Positions 9,703 to 19,918 of a stretch of 64,000 nt of DNA are shown piece after piece. How positions within the stretch are numbered: the stretch's first letter is position 1; each line of letters starts with the position of its first letter. Source of the stretch: Klebsiella grimontii (GTDB lineage: Bacteria; Pseudomonadota; Gammaproteobacteria; Enterobacterales; Enterobacteriaceae); the NCBI RefSeq assembly GCF_900200035.1, contig NZ_FZTC01000015.1, positions 496,001-560,000 on the forward strand. The letters are read 5' to 3'. Below the pieces are notes generated by a model. That model was not told where the DNA came from and searched no databases. It saw nothing but the letters and a program-made list of their open reading frames with translations. The position numbers and the translations under genes were made by a program.

Positions 9703-11325
9703 ATGAAGACGGCGTGGAGCGGCCTGCTGATTGGCATGAGTACCCTACCGGCGGCGGCAATGAACTGCGAATCTCCCTCGTTACAGGGTGAACTACAGGG
9801 GAAATTCGACGCCAGCGGCGAGGTCTGTTTTGACCTGCCGACATTGGGCGAGAACTACGTCGCGGCGACCCTCTCCGGCGTCACCGATGCCCGACTGCTG
9901 GATGACAATAACCGCCGTCTGCGCACGCTGCTGGCGGGCGGTCCGGCGGACGGCGAGCAAACCCTGCTGTTTTCTCTGCCGGTACACCGCGCCTCATCGC
10001 TGGTGCTGCACGGCGAAGAAGGTGCGCGCTGGCGCTTTCAGTGGCAGATGCGGGAAACCACCGCGCTGGCCAAAATTCAGCCGCTGGATCCGGTCAGCCC
10101 GCGCCTGCAGCGGCTGAAGCGTGAACTGGCGGCGGGAGGTTCAACGGCGCATTTCTGGCAGGAGCGCGAGCGGGAAGGGACGCCAATGGTGGAACCGGTG
10201 GACGCCGGCCATAAGCGGGTAACTTTCCTGTGGCGCGGGGCGAGCCGCAACGTGTTTATTCTGGGTTCGCCGGCGGGGGATCACGATCCGCTGTTTCGCC
10301 TCGGCGATTCTGACGTCTGGTTTCGCAGCTACGTGGTGCCCGCCGATACCCTCATGCAGTATAAGCTGGCCCCGGACGTGCCGCAGGTAACCGGCAGCGC
10401 GCGGGAGCAGCGGCGGGCGATTTTGGTCAGCGCCCAGGCTGACCCGCTCAACCCGAACAGCGTCAATGCCGCCCACGACCGCTGGAATCGCTACTCTCTG
10501 CTGGCCCTCAATGCCGCGCGTTTTTGCACCGCCCAGCGGATGGCGCAGCCGCTCCGCTACGGAACCTTAACCCGCCATCAGCTGCGCAGCGACTTTCTGC
10601 AAAATACGCGGGAAGTGCTGATTTATCGCCCGCGGTTGCCGCAGCCCGCGCGCTGGACCCTACTGCTCTTTGACGGCAAAACTTACCAGCACGAGTACCG
10701 CCTCGCCAACGTGCTGGATGCCCTGATCGCCAGCCATCGGCTGCCGCCGATCAACGTGGTGTTTATCGATAGTCTCGATCATCCGCGACGGGCGAAGGAG
10801 CTGCCGCCAAATCCGCACTTCGCCGATTTTATGGCCCATGAGCTGCTGCCGTGGCTGCGCCGCCAGGGACTCAGCCTGAGTCGGCAAAAAACCGTGGTCG
10901 CCGGCTCCAGCTACGGCGGGCTGGCCGCGTCCTGGGTAGCGCTGCGCTATCCGCGACAGTTTGGCAACGTATTGAGCCTGTCCGGGTCATACTGGTGGGC
11001 GCCGCAAGGGGAGGAGGCCAGCTGGCTGACCCGCCAGTACCAGCAGTCGCCGCGCTATCCGGTGCGCTTCTGGCTGCAGGCGGGGAAATTCGAAACCAAC
11101 GGGCCGGACGGCGGCATTTATGCCAATACGCTTGAATTTGAGCAGGTGCTCAAAGAGAAGGGCTATACGGTGAGCTTCCATCCCTCCTCCAGCGGCCACG
11201 ATTACGCCGCCTGGTGCGAAGCGCTGATCAGCGGCATGCGTGACCTGACCGGCCTAGCGCTCAACGGAAAACCAGCGACGCCAGACCCAGCGCAGCAGCA
11301 GATATTCAACCGCGCCCAGCGCTAA
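9703..11325 (+). CDS. Secreted Fes-like siderophore esterase
   Basis: 540-residue alpha/beta hydrolase with a signal peptide (MKTAWSGLLIGMSTLPAAAM), so probably periplasmic. Residues about 25-120 form an extra beta-rich domain; residues about 150-260 resemble the enterochelin esterase N-terminal domain, including ADPLNPNSVNAAHDRW, which parallels ADPLNPQSWKGGRGHA of Fes; the catalytic domain has nucleophile Ser403 in GSSYGG and His499 in GHDYAAW. Fes itself is cytosolic, whereas IroE and PfeE are periplasmic but lack this N-terminal layout. Likely role: trimming or hydrolysing an imported tris-catecholate siderophore. AGGA precedes the start. Its 3' end overlaps ybdJ by 72 bases tail to tail. 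Confidence 0.82.
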   Translation: MKTAWSGLLIGMSTLPAAAMNCESPSLQGELQGKFDASGEVCFDLPTLGENYVAATLSGVTDARLLDDNNRRLRTLLAGGPADGEQTLLFSLPVHRASSLVLHGEEGARWRFQWQMRETTALAKIQPLDPVSPRLQRLKRELAAGGSTAHFWQEREREGTPMVEPVDAGHKRVTFLWRGASRNVFILGSPAGDHDPLFRLGDSDVWFRSYVVPADTLMQYKLAPDVPQVTGSAREQRRAILVSAQADPLNPNSVNAAHDRWNRYSLLALNAARFCTAQRMAQPLRYGTLTRHQLRSDFLQNTREVLIYRPRLPQPARWTLLLFDGKTYQHEYRLANVLDALIASHRLPPINVVFIDSLDHPRRAKELPPNPHFADFMAHELLPWLRRQGLSLSRQKTVVAGSSYGGLAASWVALRYPRQFGNVLSLSGSYWWAPQGEEASWLTRQYQQSPRYPVRFWLQAGKFETNGPDGGIYANTLEFEQVLKEKGYTVSFHPSSSGHDYAAWCEALISGMRDLTGLALNGKPATPDPAQQQIFNRAQR

Positions 11326-11502
11326 AAACCACAGGCAAAAGATCAGGGTATAAAGCTGGTTGAGATCCATCAGATGGAATGTCGCCACCAGCTTTTGCGC
11401 CAGCGTCAGGCCCAGCGAGGGCGCCGGCAGCAGCAGGCAGGAGAGCAAAGCCAGCAGCAAAATGCCGGCGGCGCTGAGGAGCGTTTCTAGCGGATGTTTC
11501 AT
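11254..11502 (-). CDS. ybdJ: YbdJ, small DUF1158 membrane protein
   Basis: 82-residue inner membrane protein nearly identical in pattern to E. coli YbdJ (MKHPLETLLSAAGILLLA...VWRRWFS). Two hydrophobic helices are visible (about residues 9-27 and 50-70). Function unknown. Its last 72 bases lie opposite the end of the esterase gene. No strong ribosome binding site is seen; family agreement over the full length supports the start. Confidence 0.9.
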   Translation of the reverse strand: MKHPLETLLSAAGILLLALLSCLLLPAPSLGLTLAQKLVATFHLMDLNQLYTLIFCLWFLALGAVEYLLLRWVWRRWFSVER

Positions 11503-11994
11503 TATTTGTTAATCATCAGTTAAAAACATATTGTCCGGTAAAAAGAGAATCAATGCAATATCGTTTCGTACGCAATCATATTACGCCTTAAGTATTATAT
11601 TTAAACGTCCTCGCTTATTCCCATGTTAATTATTTTGGCACTATTTGTGATTAAGTTAATTACACCGTAATGTAAATTAACGTCATTATTAAGCCAGCGC
11701 TTTTACAAAAGTATAGGTGCTATATCCCACCAGAGTCGCGATAATAATGGCCAGCAGGATGTACAGTACCAGACGGCGTCCGCGGTAGATTCCAAACATA
11801 GTAGACCTCGTTTAGTTTTGGTTTATTAATATTCTGCAATAGTTGTTTTATAGAATTAACTTACCATAAATTTTGTATTTGCGAGAGATTAAATATTGCG
11901 CAAGCTTAAATTATCTCCGCTGTTTAAAATTTTTCTCATTGGCCCGGAATGATTCCAGGCTTTCCGCCTCACGGAATTTTAAGGGAGATATATT
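11503..11994. other. AT-rich intergenic region upstream of the ATPase
   Basis: Apart from the small membrane protein at 11689-11799, this 492-bp stretch is AT-rich and holds no gene. A short palindrome GGAAT-G-ATTCC (11946-11956) lies about 40 bases before the ATPase start and could be an operator or leader hairpin. Nothing else is evident. Confidence 0.4.
11689..11799 (-). CDS. Predicted 36-residue single-helix membrane protein
   Basis: Reads MFGIYRGRRLVLYILLAI, continuing with IIATLVGYSTYTFVKALA: a positively charged N-terminus followed by one membrane helix of about 20 residues. GAGG is placed 9 bases before the ATG. Too short for most gene callers. Small membrane proteins are common in enterobacteria, but I do not recognise this one. 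It lies alone between ybdJ and the P-type ATPase. Confidence 0.55.
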   Translation of the reverse strand: MFGIYRGRRLVLYILLAIIIATLVGYSTYTFVKALA

Positions 11995-14718
11995 TTGACC
12001 AAAACGATCAAAACTAATAATACCACCCCCTCAGGGGATGTCGCGCCACGCCGCGCATATCAGCAGACGGTTGATGCGGTGCTGGCGCAGACTAAAAGCC
12101 ATGCCAGCGGCCTCAGCGCCGCCGAGGCCGCAGAGCGTTTGAAAACCTTCGGCCCCAACGCCTTGCCGGAGAAAAAAGGCAAGCCGGCCTGGCTGCGCTT
12201 CCTTGCCCACTTTAATGACGTACTGATTTTTGTCCTGCTGGCCGCCGCCGCGCTCACCGCGGTCATGGGCCACTGGGTCGATACGCTCGTCATCCTTGGC
12301 GTCACGGTGATCAACGCCCTGATCGGCCATATCCAGGAGAGCAACGCCGAAAAATCGCTGCAGGGCATCCGCAATATGCTCTCCAGCGACGCGCGCGTGC
12401 AGCGCGGCGGCAAGCATGAAACCATTCCCACCCGCGACCTGGTGCCGGGCGATATCGTGATTCTGCGCGCGGGCGACCGCGTCCCTGCCGATATGCGCCT
12501 GATTGAGAGCCATAATCTGCGGGTTGAAGAAGCGATTCTCACCGGCGAGTCGACGGTGGTGGATAAAACCACCGACGCGCTGGAAGGCGAACTGCCGCTG
12601 GGCGACCGTACCAATATGCTCTTCTCCGGCACCACCATCAGCGCCGGCGGCGGCGTTGGCGTGGTGACCGCAACCGGTCAGGAGACCGAGCTCGGCCACA
12701 TCAACCAGATGATGGCGGGGATTGAGAAGCACCGTACGCCGCTGCTGGTGCAGATGGATAAGCTCGGCAAAGCGATTTTCGTCATTATCCTCGCGATGAT
12801 GGCCGCACTGTTCGTCTTCAGCCTCGCGCTGCGCGACATTCCTCTCGGCGAGCTGCTGCTCTCCCTGATTAGCCTGGCGGTGGCCGCCGTGCCGGAAGGT
12901 TTACCGGCGATTATCTCGATTATTCTCTCCCTGGGCGTACAGGCGATGGCGCGTCAGCGGGCGATTATCCGCAAGCTGCCGACGGTGGAAACCCTGGGCG
13001 CCATGACCGTGGTGTGCTCGGATAAAACCGGCACCCTGACGATGAACGAAATGACCGTCAAAGCGATCATCACCGCCGACTGCTGCTACCGCGTCGAGGG
13101 CGACAGCTACGAGCCTCAGGGTAACATCTGCCTGGAAGGCAGCAACGAGCCGGTGCAGATTAAAGCGGGCAGCGTACTGGAAACCTATTTGCGCACCATC
13201 GACCTGTGTAACGACAGCCAGATGATTCAGGACGAGCGCGGCCTGTGGGGCATTACCGGCGGGCCAACGGAAGGGGCGCTGAAGGTGCTGGCGGCGAAAG
13301 CGCGGCTTGCGCCCGTCGACGCGCGGCTGGTCGCGAAGATACCGTTCGACTCGCAGTATAAATACATGGCGACCCACCAGAAAATGGGCGACGTCGAGCA
13401 GGTGCTGATTACCGGCGCGCCGGACGTGATTTTTGCCTTGTGCCGCCAGCAGTTGAGCAAGCAGGGGGCGGTGCCGTTTGAGCCTCAGTACTGGGAAGAG
13501 GAGATGGCGCGCTTTGCCCGCCAGGGCCTGCGTATGGTCGCCGCCGCCTACAAACCGGCCAACGTCGGCAGCACCACGCTGACCCACGACGATCTGCGCG
13601 AAGGTCTGGTATTCCTCGGCATTGCCGGAATGATGGACCCGCCGCGTCCGGAAGCGATTGACGCTATCCACGCCTGCCAGAACGCGGGGATCCGCGTGAA
13701 GATGATTACCGGCGACCACCCGCAGACGGCGATGAGCATTGGCCAGATGCTGGGGATCACCAACAGCAGCCAGGCGATGACCGGCTACCAGCTGGAGCAC
13801 ATGGACGATGCCGAGCTGGCGAAAGCCGCCGTTGAGTACGATATCTTTGCCCGTACCAGCCCGGAGCACAAGCTGCGCCTGGTGAAAGCGCTGCAGGGTA
13901 ACGGTGAAGTGGTTGGCATGACCGGCGACGGCGTCAACGACGCCCCGGCGCTGCGCCAGGCCGACGTCGGGATCGCCATGGGGATCAAAGGCACCGAGGT
14001 GACCAAAGAGGCCGCCGACATGGTCCTGACCGACGACAACTTTGCCACCATCGCCAGTTCGGTCAAAGAGGGGCGTCGGGTCTACGACAACCTGAAGAAG
14101 ACCATTCTGTTCATCATGCCGACCAACCTGGCGCAGGGGCTGCTGATTATCATCGCCCTGCTGGCGGGGAACATCATTCCGCTGACGCCGGTGCTGATTT
14201 TGTGGATGAACATGGCCACCTCCGCGACGCTCTCCTTCGGCCTCGCGTTTGAAGCCGCCGAGCGCAACGCCATGAACCGTCCGCCGCGTAAAACCGGCCA
14301 GCACGTTATGGACGCCTTCGCCGTCTGGCGCGTCGCCTTCGTCGGCACGATGATTGCCGTGGCTGCCTTTATTCTGGAAGCCTGGCTGGCGCCGCGCGGC
14401 CACAGCCCGGAGTTTATCCGCACCGTCCTGCTGCAGATGCTGGTTACCGCACAGTGGGTGTACATGATTAACTGCCGCAGCAGCGACAGCTTCTCGCTCA
14501 ACATGGGGCTGCTGCGTAACAAAGGCATCTGGCTGGTGAGCGGCGTACTGCTGCTGATGCAGCTGGTCATCATCTACGTACCGGTGATGCAGACGATGTT
14601 TGGCACCGAAGGGCTGCCGCCGCGCTACTGGTTCATCACGCTGGTCATCGGTATCGCGATGTTCCTGGTGGTCGAAGTTGAGAAACGCCTGACCCGTCGT
14701 TTCCGTAAAACCGCGTAG
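11995..14718 (+). CDS. P2-type cation-transporting ATPase
   Basis: 907-residue inner membrane P-type ATPase. Landmarks: actuator TGES at 183-186, PEGLPA in M4 at 300-305, phosphorylated Asp343 in DKTGTLT, and hinge GDGVNDAP starting at 644. These place it among Ca2+/Na+-type (P2) pumps. M6 reads NMATSA from Asn739, so the acidic residue of the usual NxxTD calcium motif is replaced by Ser; calcium specificity is therefore uncertain. Translation appears to start at TTG (11995) behind AAGGGAGA. Genes for an RND pump follow 69 bases later. The usual E. coli ybdJ-ybdK junction lacks this gene. Confidence 0.9.
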   Translation: MTKTIKTNNTTPSGDVAPRRAYQQTVDAVLAQTKSHASGLSAAEAAERLKTFGPNALPEKKGKPAWLRFLAHFNDVLIFVLLAAAALTAVMGHWVDTLVILGVTVINALIGHIQESNAEKSLQGIRNMLSSDARVQRGGKHETIPTRDLVPGDIVILRAGDRVPADMRLIESHNLRVEEAILTGESTVVDKTTDALEGELPLGDRTNMLFSGTTISAGGGVGVVTATGQETELGHINQMMAGIEKHRTPLLVQMDKLGKAIFVIILAMMAALFVFSLALRDIPLGELLLSLISLAVAAVPEGLPAIISIILSLGVQAMARQRAIIRKLPTVETLGAMTVVCSDKTGTLTMNEMTVKAIITADCCYRVEGDSYEPQGNICLEGSNEPVQIKAGSVLETYLRTIDLCNDSQMIQDERGLWGITGGPTEGALKVLAAKARLAPVDARLVAKIPFDSQYKYMATHQKMGDVEQVLITGAPDVIFALCRQQLSKQGAVPFEPQYWEEEMARFARQGLRMVAAAYKPANVGSTTLTHDDLREGLVFLGIAGMMDPPRPEAIDAIHACQNAGIRVKMITGDHPQTAMSIGQMLGITNSSQAMTGYQLEHMDDAELAKAAVEYDIFARTSPEHKLRLVKALQGNGEVVGMTGDGVNDAPALRQADVGIAMGIKGTEVTKEAADMVLTDDNFATIASSVKEGRRVYDNLKKTILFIMPTNLAQGLLIIIALLAGNIIPLTPVLILWMNMATSATLSFGLAFEAAERNAMNRPPRKTGQHVMDAFAVWRVAFVGTMIAVAAFILEAWLAPRGHSPEFIRTVLLQMLVTAQWVYMINCRSSDSFSLNMGLLRNKGIWLVSGVLLLMQLVIIYVPVMQTMFGTEGLPPRYWFITLVIGIAMFLVVEVEKRLTRRFRKTA

Positions 14719-14734
14719 CGTGTCTGACCCGCCC

Positions 14735-14765
14735 GGCGTCCCTTCTCCTGCGGGGGAGGGACGCC
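14735..14765 (+). terminator. Hairpin between ATPase and RND genes
   Basis: Perfect 9-bp stem GGCGTCCCT / AGGGACGCC with a 13-base loop, without a T run. It could weaken read-through or protect an mRNA end rather than fully terminate. Confidence 0.45.
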
Positions 14766-14787
14766 GCATCGTCGTAAGGAATTCCCC

Positions 14788-15867
14788 ATGAACAAGATCA
14801 TCCGCTCCGCCCTGCTGGCCTGCGGCCTGGCAGGCTACGCGCTCGCCGCCGCCGCCGCGCCGGCCGTTCCGGTCCGCGTCGTCACCGTGGAACAAGCGCC
14901 GCACGCCGGCGAACGGCAAATCTCCGGCCGCGTCGAGGCCATTCACTCCGTCGATATTCGCGCCCGCACCGAAGGGAAGATTGTGCAGCGCCACTTCCAG
15001 GATGGGCAGTACATCAACCAGGGCGATCTGCTGTTTACGCTGGATGACGCCCAGCCGAAAGCCGCGCTGGCGCTGGCCCAGGCCGAACTGAAGAGCGCGC
15101 AGGCGTCGCTACGCCAGGCCCAGCAGCTGCTGAGCCGCTACCAGCAGCTGATCAATAACCACGCGATCGGCCGCAACGACCTTGATACCGCGCAGATGCA
15201 GCGCGATGTCGCCGCTGCCGCCGTGGAGCAGGCCCGGGCGCGCATTGCCGCCCAGCAGATTACGCTCGGCTACACCCGCATTACCTCGCCGGTCAGCGGA
15301 CGCGTCGGCCATAGCCCGTTTCACGTCGGCAGCCTGGTGAACCCCGCCAGCGGCGTGCTGGTCGATGTGGTTCAGCTCGATCCGATTCGGGTGGCGTTCT
15401 CGTTGGATGAAACCGTCTTTTTCGCCAAAGCGGGGCAGCACACGGATATTGCCGCGCTGAAGGAAGCGTGGCTGGCGCAAGTGGATGTCGATGGACGGCG
15501 TGAAGACGGCGTTCTGACCTCCGTCGATAACCGTATTGATAGCCGCACCGCCAGCGTGGCGCTGCGCGCTGAATTCGCTAATCCGCAGCACCGTCTGCTG
15601 CCCGGCGGCAACGTCACCATTTTCTTCCGCCCGCGGCAGCTTCAGGAGAGCCCGATGATCCCGGCGGCGGCGATGCAGCAGGACGCACAGGGCTTTTACA
15701 GCTGGGTGCTGACGGCGGACAACACCGTGACGATGCGCCGCTTGACCCCCGCGGGGCAGCAGGGGCAGCAGTTCGCGGTGGCGGAAGGCCTCCTCCCGGG
15801 CGAGCGCGTGGTGACGGAGGGCGCCCAGCGCCTGCGTGACGGCGCAGCCGTTCAGCTGCTCAACTAA
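14788..15867 (+). CDS. RND efflux periplasmic adaptor (membrane fusion protein)
   Basis: 359-residue AcrA/MexA-type adaptor linking an inner membrane RND pump to an outer membrane channel. A signal sequence ends near ALAAAAA; a Cys at residue 12 makes a lipid anchor possible but the lipobox is weak. The lipoyl halves ([34 protein letters not shown]) flank a coiled-coil hairpin rich in Gln and Ala (residues about 85-165). The downstream pump starts 13 bases after its stop. No outer membrane factor gene is nearby, so TolC is the probable partner. Confidence 0.9.
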   Translation: MNKIIRSALLACGLAGYALAAAAAPAVPVRVVTVEQAPHAGERQISGRVEAIHSVDIRARTEGKIVQRHFQDGQYINQGDLLFTLDDAQPKAALALAQAELKSAQASLRQAQQLLSRYQQLINNHAIGRNDLDTAQMQRDVAAAAVEQARARIAAQQITLGYTRITSPVSGRVGHSPFHVGSLVNPASGVLVDVVQLDPIRVAFSLDETVFFAKAGQHTDIAALKEAWLAQVDVDGRREDGVLTSVDNRIDSRTASVALRAEFANPQHRLLPGGNVTIFFRPRQLQESPMIPAAAMQQDAQGFYSWVLTADNTVTMRRLTPAGQQGQQFAVAEGLLPGERVVTEGAQRLRDGAAVQLLN

Positions 15868-15880
15868 AGAGGGAGAGAAG

Positions 15881-18800
15881 ATGCTCACGTTTTTTATCCG
15901 TCGTCCGCGCTTTGCGATGGTGATTGCGCTGCTGATGACCTTCGTCGGCGCGGTCTCGCTGAAGCTGATCCCGGTTGAGCAGTATCCGCAAATTACGCCG
16001 CCGGTCATCAACGTCAGCGCCAGCTGGCCGGGCGCCAGCGCGGCGGACGTGGCGGAAGCCATTGCCGCGCCGCTGGAGACCCAGCTCAACGGCGTCGATC
16101 ATATGCTGTACATGGAGTCTACCAGCTCCGATGAGGGAACCTACAGCCTGAGCCTGACCTTTGCCGCCGGTACCGATGCCGATTTAGCCGCGATCGACGT
16201 GCAGAACCGCGTGTCGCAGGCGGTGGCGCAACTGCCTGCCGACGTGCAGCAAAACGGCGTTCAGGTGCGCAAGCGGGCGACGAACCTGCTGATGGGCGTC
16301 AGTCTTTACTCGCCGCTCGGCACGCTGTCGCCGCTGTTTGTCAGCAACTACGCCAGCACACAGGTGCGCGAGGCGTTGGCGCGTCTGCCGGGCGTCGGGG
16401 AAGTGCAGATATTCGGCGCGCGCGACTACAGCATGCGTATCTGGCTGCGGCCCGACCGCATGAACGCGCTGAATATCACTACCGATGATGTTTCCCAGGC
16501 GCTGCGCGAGCAGAACGTGCAGGGCGCGGCGGGGCAGGTGGGGACGCCGCCGGTGTTTAACGGCCAGCAGCAGACGCTGACCATCAACGGTATTGGTCGA
16601 CTGAGCGACGCCGCCGGTTTCGGACAAATTGTGGTTCGCAGCGGCGACCGCGGCCAGCTGGTGCGCCTGTCCGACGTAGCGACTATCGAGCTGGGCGCGC
16701 GCAGCTACAGCTCCGGCGCGCAGCTCAACGGCAAAGACTCCGCTTATCTCGGCATCTATCCGACGCCCACCGCTAACGCCCTACAGGTCGCCAGCGCGGT
16801 GCGCGCCGAGCTGACCCGGCTGCATGCGCGTTTCCCGGCGGATCTCACCTGGGAAGTGAAGTTTGATACCACCCGCTTTGTCGCGGCGACGATCAAAGAG
16901 ATCGGCGTGTCGCTGGCGCTGACCCTGCTGGCGGTGGTGGTGGTGGTCTCGCTGTTTCTGCAGAGCTGGCGGGCGACGCTGATAGTCGCGCTGGCGATCC
17001 CGGTTTCGCTTATCGGTACCTTCGCCGTGCTCTATGCGCTGGGCTACAGCGCCAATACCCTGAGCCTGTTCGCAATCATTCTCGCCCTGACGATGGTGGT
17101 GGATGACGCCATCGTGGTGGTGGAGAGCGTGGAAAGCAAAATGGCGGAGGGGCTGGCGCGCGGCGCGGCAACCGCCGAGGCGCTGCGGCAAATCGCCGGG
17201 CCGGTGATCGCCACCACCCTGGTGCTGCTGGCGGTGTTTGTGCCGGTGGCGATGCTGCCGGGGATCGTCGGCGAGCTCTATCGCCAGTTCGCGGTGACCC
17301 TATCGACGGCGGTGACTTTGTCGAGCGTGGTGGCGCTGACCCTGACGCCTGCGCTGTGCGCGCTGCTGCTGCGTCCGCGGCCGCAGCAGCCAGCCGCCAT
17401 CTGGCGCGGTTTTAACCGCGGTCTGGATACGGTGCGCGATGGCTACGGGCGTCTGGTCGGGAGGATGAATCGTCGCCCCTGGCTGGCGCTGGCGGCGACG
17501 ACGGCGGCGGCCGGGGTGGTGGTGTTTAGCTTCACCACCATGCCGAAGGGATTTCTGCCGCAGGAAGATCAGGGTTATTTCTTTGCCAGCGTACAGCTGC
17601 CCGAAGCCGCCTCGCTGGAGCGTACCGAAGCGGTGATGGCCCAGGCGCGCGAGCTGCTGAAACTGAATCCGGCGGTTGAGGATGTGATTCAGGTCTCCGG
17701 TTTTAATATTCTCAACGGTACCAGCGCTTCAAACGGCGGGTTTATCTCGGTGATGCTGAAGGACTGGCACCAGCGGCCGCCGCTGGAGGCGGTGATGGAA
17801 AAAGTGCAGGGCCAGCTGATGGGGCTACCGGAGGCGACGATCATGACTTTTGCGCCGCCGACGCTGCCGGGGCTGGGCAACGCCTCCGGGTTTAATTTAC
17901 GCATCTTGGCCCAGGCCGGACAATCGCCGGCGGAGCTGGAGCAGGTGACGCAGCAGGTGCTGCGGACGGCCAACCAGTATCCGCAGCTGAGCCGGGTATT
18001 TACCACCTGGAGCAGTAACGTGCCGCAGCTGACGCTCACCGTTGACCGCGACCAGGCGGCCCGGCTGAACGTACCGGTGGCGAGGATTTTCAGCAGCCTG
18101 CAAACCGCGTTTGGCGGCACTCGCGCCGGCGATTTCAGCATTAACAATCGTGTCTACCACGTGGTAATGCAAAACGAGATGCAGTGGCGCGAGCGGGCAG
18201 AGCAGATAAGCGAGCTGTACGTGCGCAGCGACAGCGGCGAGCGGGTTCGCCTGAGTAATCTGGTGACGATTACGCCGACGGTGGGCGCGCCGTTTATTCA
18301 GCAGTATAACCAGTTTCCGTCGGTATCGGTGAGCGGGTCGGCGGCCGAAGGCGTCAGCAGCCGGACGGCAATGGCGGTGATGGAGCAGATTTTACAAGCG
18401 AACCTGCCCCACGGTTATGATTACGCCTGGAGCGGCATCTCCTGGCAGGAGCAGCAGACCGGTAACCAGGCGGTGTGGATTGTGCTGGCGGCGGTAGCGA
18501 TGGCGTGGCTGTTCCTCGTCGCCCAGTATGAGAGCTGGACGCTGCCGGCGAGCGTAATGCTGTCGGTGCTTTTCGCCATCGGCGGGTCGCTGCTGTGGCT
18601 CTGGTGGGCTGGGTACGCCAACGATGTGTACGTGCAGATAGGGCTGGTGCTATTGATCGCGCTGGCGGCGAAAAACGCGATTTTGATCGTCGAGTTTGCC
18701 AGGGCGAAGCGCGAAGAGGGAATGTCGATCGTCGACGCCGCCCGCGAAGGGGCCACCCGCCGCTTCCGCGCGGTGATGATGACGGCGGTTTCTTTTATCA

Positions 18801-18973
18801 TCGGGATTGTGCCGATGATGCTCGCCACCGGCGCCGGGGCGCAGAGTCGGCGGATTATCGGCACCACGGTGTTCAGCGGCATGCTGGTGGCGACGGTAAT
18901 CGGCATTTTGTTTATTCCGTCGCTGTACGTGCTGTTCCAGCGCCTGCGCGAGTGGGGGCATCGCCGGATGTAG
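15881..18973 (+). CDS. RND multidrug efflux pump, HAE1 type
   Basis: 1030-residue inner membrane proton antiporter of the AcrB/MexB family. The start [18 protein letters not shown] has GGGAGAG upstream; a longer frame from 15836 overlaps the adaptor and is rejected. Proton-relay residues are present: Asp408 and Asp409 in TM4 ([11 protein letters not shown]) and Lys931 in TM10 ([12 protein letters not shown]). The conserved [21 protein letters not shown] segment is intact. It forms an operon with the adaptor. Not AcrB, OqxB or EefB by its N-terminus; substrate range unknown. Confidence 0.9.
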   Translation: MLTFFIRRPRFAMVIALLMTFVGAVSLKLIPVEQYPQITPPVINVSASWPGASAADVAEAIAAPLETQLNGVDHMLYMESTSSDEGTYSLSLTFAAGTDADLAAIDVQNRVSQAVAQLPADVQQNGVQVRKRATNLLMGVSLYSPLGTLSPLFVSNYASTQVREALARLPGVGEVQIFGARDYSMRIWLRPDRMNALNITTDDVSQALREQNVQGAAGQVGTPPVFNGQQQTLTINGIGRLSDAAGFGQIVVRSGDRGQLVRLSDVATIELGARSYSSGAQLNGKDSAYLGIYPTPTANALQVASAVRAELTRLHARFPADLTWEVKFDTTRFVAATIKEIGVSLALTLLAVVVVVSLFLQSWRATLIVALAIPVSLIGTFAVLYALGYSANTLSLFAIILALTMVVDDAIVVVESVESKMAEGLARGAATAEALRQIAGPVIATTLVLLAVFVPVAMLPGIVGELYRQFAVTLSTAVTLSSVVALTLTPALCALLLRPRPQQPAAIWRGFNRGLDTVRDGYGRLVGRMNRRPWLALAATTAAAGVVVFSFTTMPKGFLPQEDQGYFFASVQLPEAASLERTEAVMAQARELLKLNPAVEDVIQVSGFNILNGTSASNGGFISVMLKDWHQRPPLEAVMEKVQGQLMGLPEATIMTFAPPTLPGLGNASGFNLRILAQAGQSPAELEQVTQQVLRTANQYPQLSRVFTTWSSNVPQLTLTVDRDQAARLNVPVARIFSSLQTAFGGTRAGDFSINNRVYHVVMQNEMQWRERAEQISELYVRSDSGERVRLSNLVTITPTVGAPFIQQYNQFPSVSVSGSAAEGVSSRTAMAVMEQILQANLPHGYDYAWSGISWQEQQTGNQAVWIVLAAVAMAWLFLVAQYESWTLPASVMLSVLFAIGGSLLWLWWAGYANDVYVQIGLVLLIALAAKNAILIVEFARAKREEGMSIVDAAREGATRRFRAVMMTAVSFIIGIVPMMLATGAGAQSRRIIGTTVFSGMLVATVIGILFIPSLYVLFQRLREWGHRRM

Positions 18974-18997
18974 ATGCCTCGGGCACGGTGCCCGGAA

Positions 18998-19089
18998 ATC
19001 CCGGGTCGCGGCGTAAACGCCTTACCCGGGCTACTCCTCCGCAGACGGCTGGAAACCCGTAGCCCCGGTAAGCGCAGCGCCACCGGGGA
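18998..19089 (-). repeat. REP doublet with conserved linker (copy 1, inverted)
   Basis: Two palindromes (one around CCCGGG...CCCGGG, one around AGCCCCGG...CCGGGG) joined by a linker containing GCAGACGGCTGGAAACCC. It is the reverse complement of the blocks at 29409-29500 and 37869-37960. Confidence 0.85.
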
Positions 19090-19146
19090 AATCGGTGCAG
19101 AATATTGCCGGGTTGCGAAACACCCCCGCAGACGATGTTTTGCCGA

Positions 19147-19866
19147 CTATCTACTCTCCACCGCGATCATGGTGACGAACGGATGATACTGCCACGGCAC
19201 GCTATCGCCTTTCTGGTACATCTTCGAAATGGTGCCGTCGAGATAGAGCATCTGGCGCACGTTGAGCTTCGCCTGCGCGTAGCAGGCGAAATCGTAGAAA
19301 TTGGTTTCACGCGCGCTGAGCATAAACACCACCTTGCCATCGCCGGTGATGCCCACGCCGTTACGCAGCTTGCGCGAGCTGGCGGATGGCTTCAGTCGCC
19401 AGTTGATCTTGCCGTTTTCAATCAGCATTGGGCCCGACTGCACGGCGTAGCGGATGGCCGGCGACGGCCTGAATTTATTGATGCTGACAATCCCCGCGTT
19501 TTGCCCGCGCAGATAAAACACCCCGCCGGGACGAATAAAAAAGTTGCCGCCGCCGGAGGCGCGGTTAAGCGGGGTCAACTGCCGACCTTTCTCGATATAC
19601 AGCCCCAGCGGCGCGTAGGCTTTATCATAAATTCCGCCGTTCATCGCCATCTGCACCTGCCCGTCGCGGTTGATATCCCCCAGCAGCGAGCGCAGCGATC
19701 CCCAGGCTTTACCGTCCTCATTCTGCCAGTACATCACGATGCGTTCGCGCTGCGGATCGACGGTATAGCTTTGCAGCGTCAGGGACGGGTCGGTCAGCGA
19801 GCATGTCCCGCTGGCGAAGGCGGGCAGAGATAACAGCAACAGCGGCAGAAGCGATGGCAAGCGCAC
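19147..19866 (-). CDS. Exported phosphodiester glycosidase-like protein (DUF2233)
   Basis: About 239 residues with a signal peptide (RLPSLLPLLLLSLPAFASG), so periplasmic. Family signatures are MNGGIYD, GGGNFFIRPGGVF, QSGPMLIENG, RNGVGI and YLDG, typical of the NAGPA/DUF2233 phosphodiester glycosidase family. The actual substrate is unknown. I prefer a GTG start at 19866, which begins right at the signal peptide; a TTG start at 19887 is possible. It starts 52 bases after ybdK on the same strand and may be cotranscribed with it. Confidence 0.75.
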   Translation of the reverse strand: MRLPSLLPLLLLSLPAFASGTCSLTDPSLTLQSYTVDPQRERIVMYWQNEDGKAWGSLRSLLGDINRDGQVQMAMNGGIYDKAYAPLGLYIEKGRQLTPLNRASGGGNFFIRPGGVFYLRGQNAGIVSINKFRPSPAIRYAVQSGPMLIENGKINWRLKPSASSRKLRNGVGITGDGKVVFMLSARETNFYDFACYAQAKLNVRQMLYLDGTISKMYQKGDSVPWQYHPFVTMIAVESR

Positions 19867-19918
19867 GGCAGGGTTCCAGACAACCAACGAGAGCGTGCAG
19901 TATAGCCTTTTATCGCCG

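Noticed and set aside
12901..14994. 697-codon open frame on the minus strand
   Set aside because: It is the antisense shadow of the P-type ATPase; composition is His/Arg/Gly-rich and no family pattern is seen.
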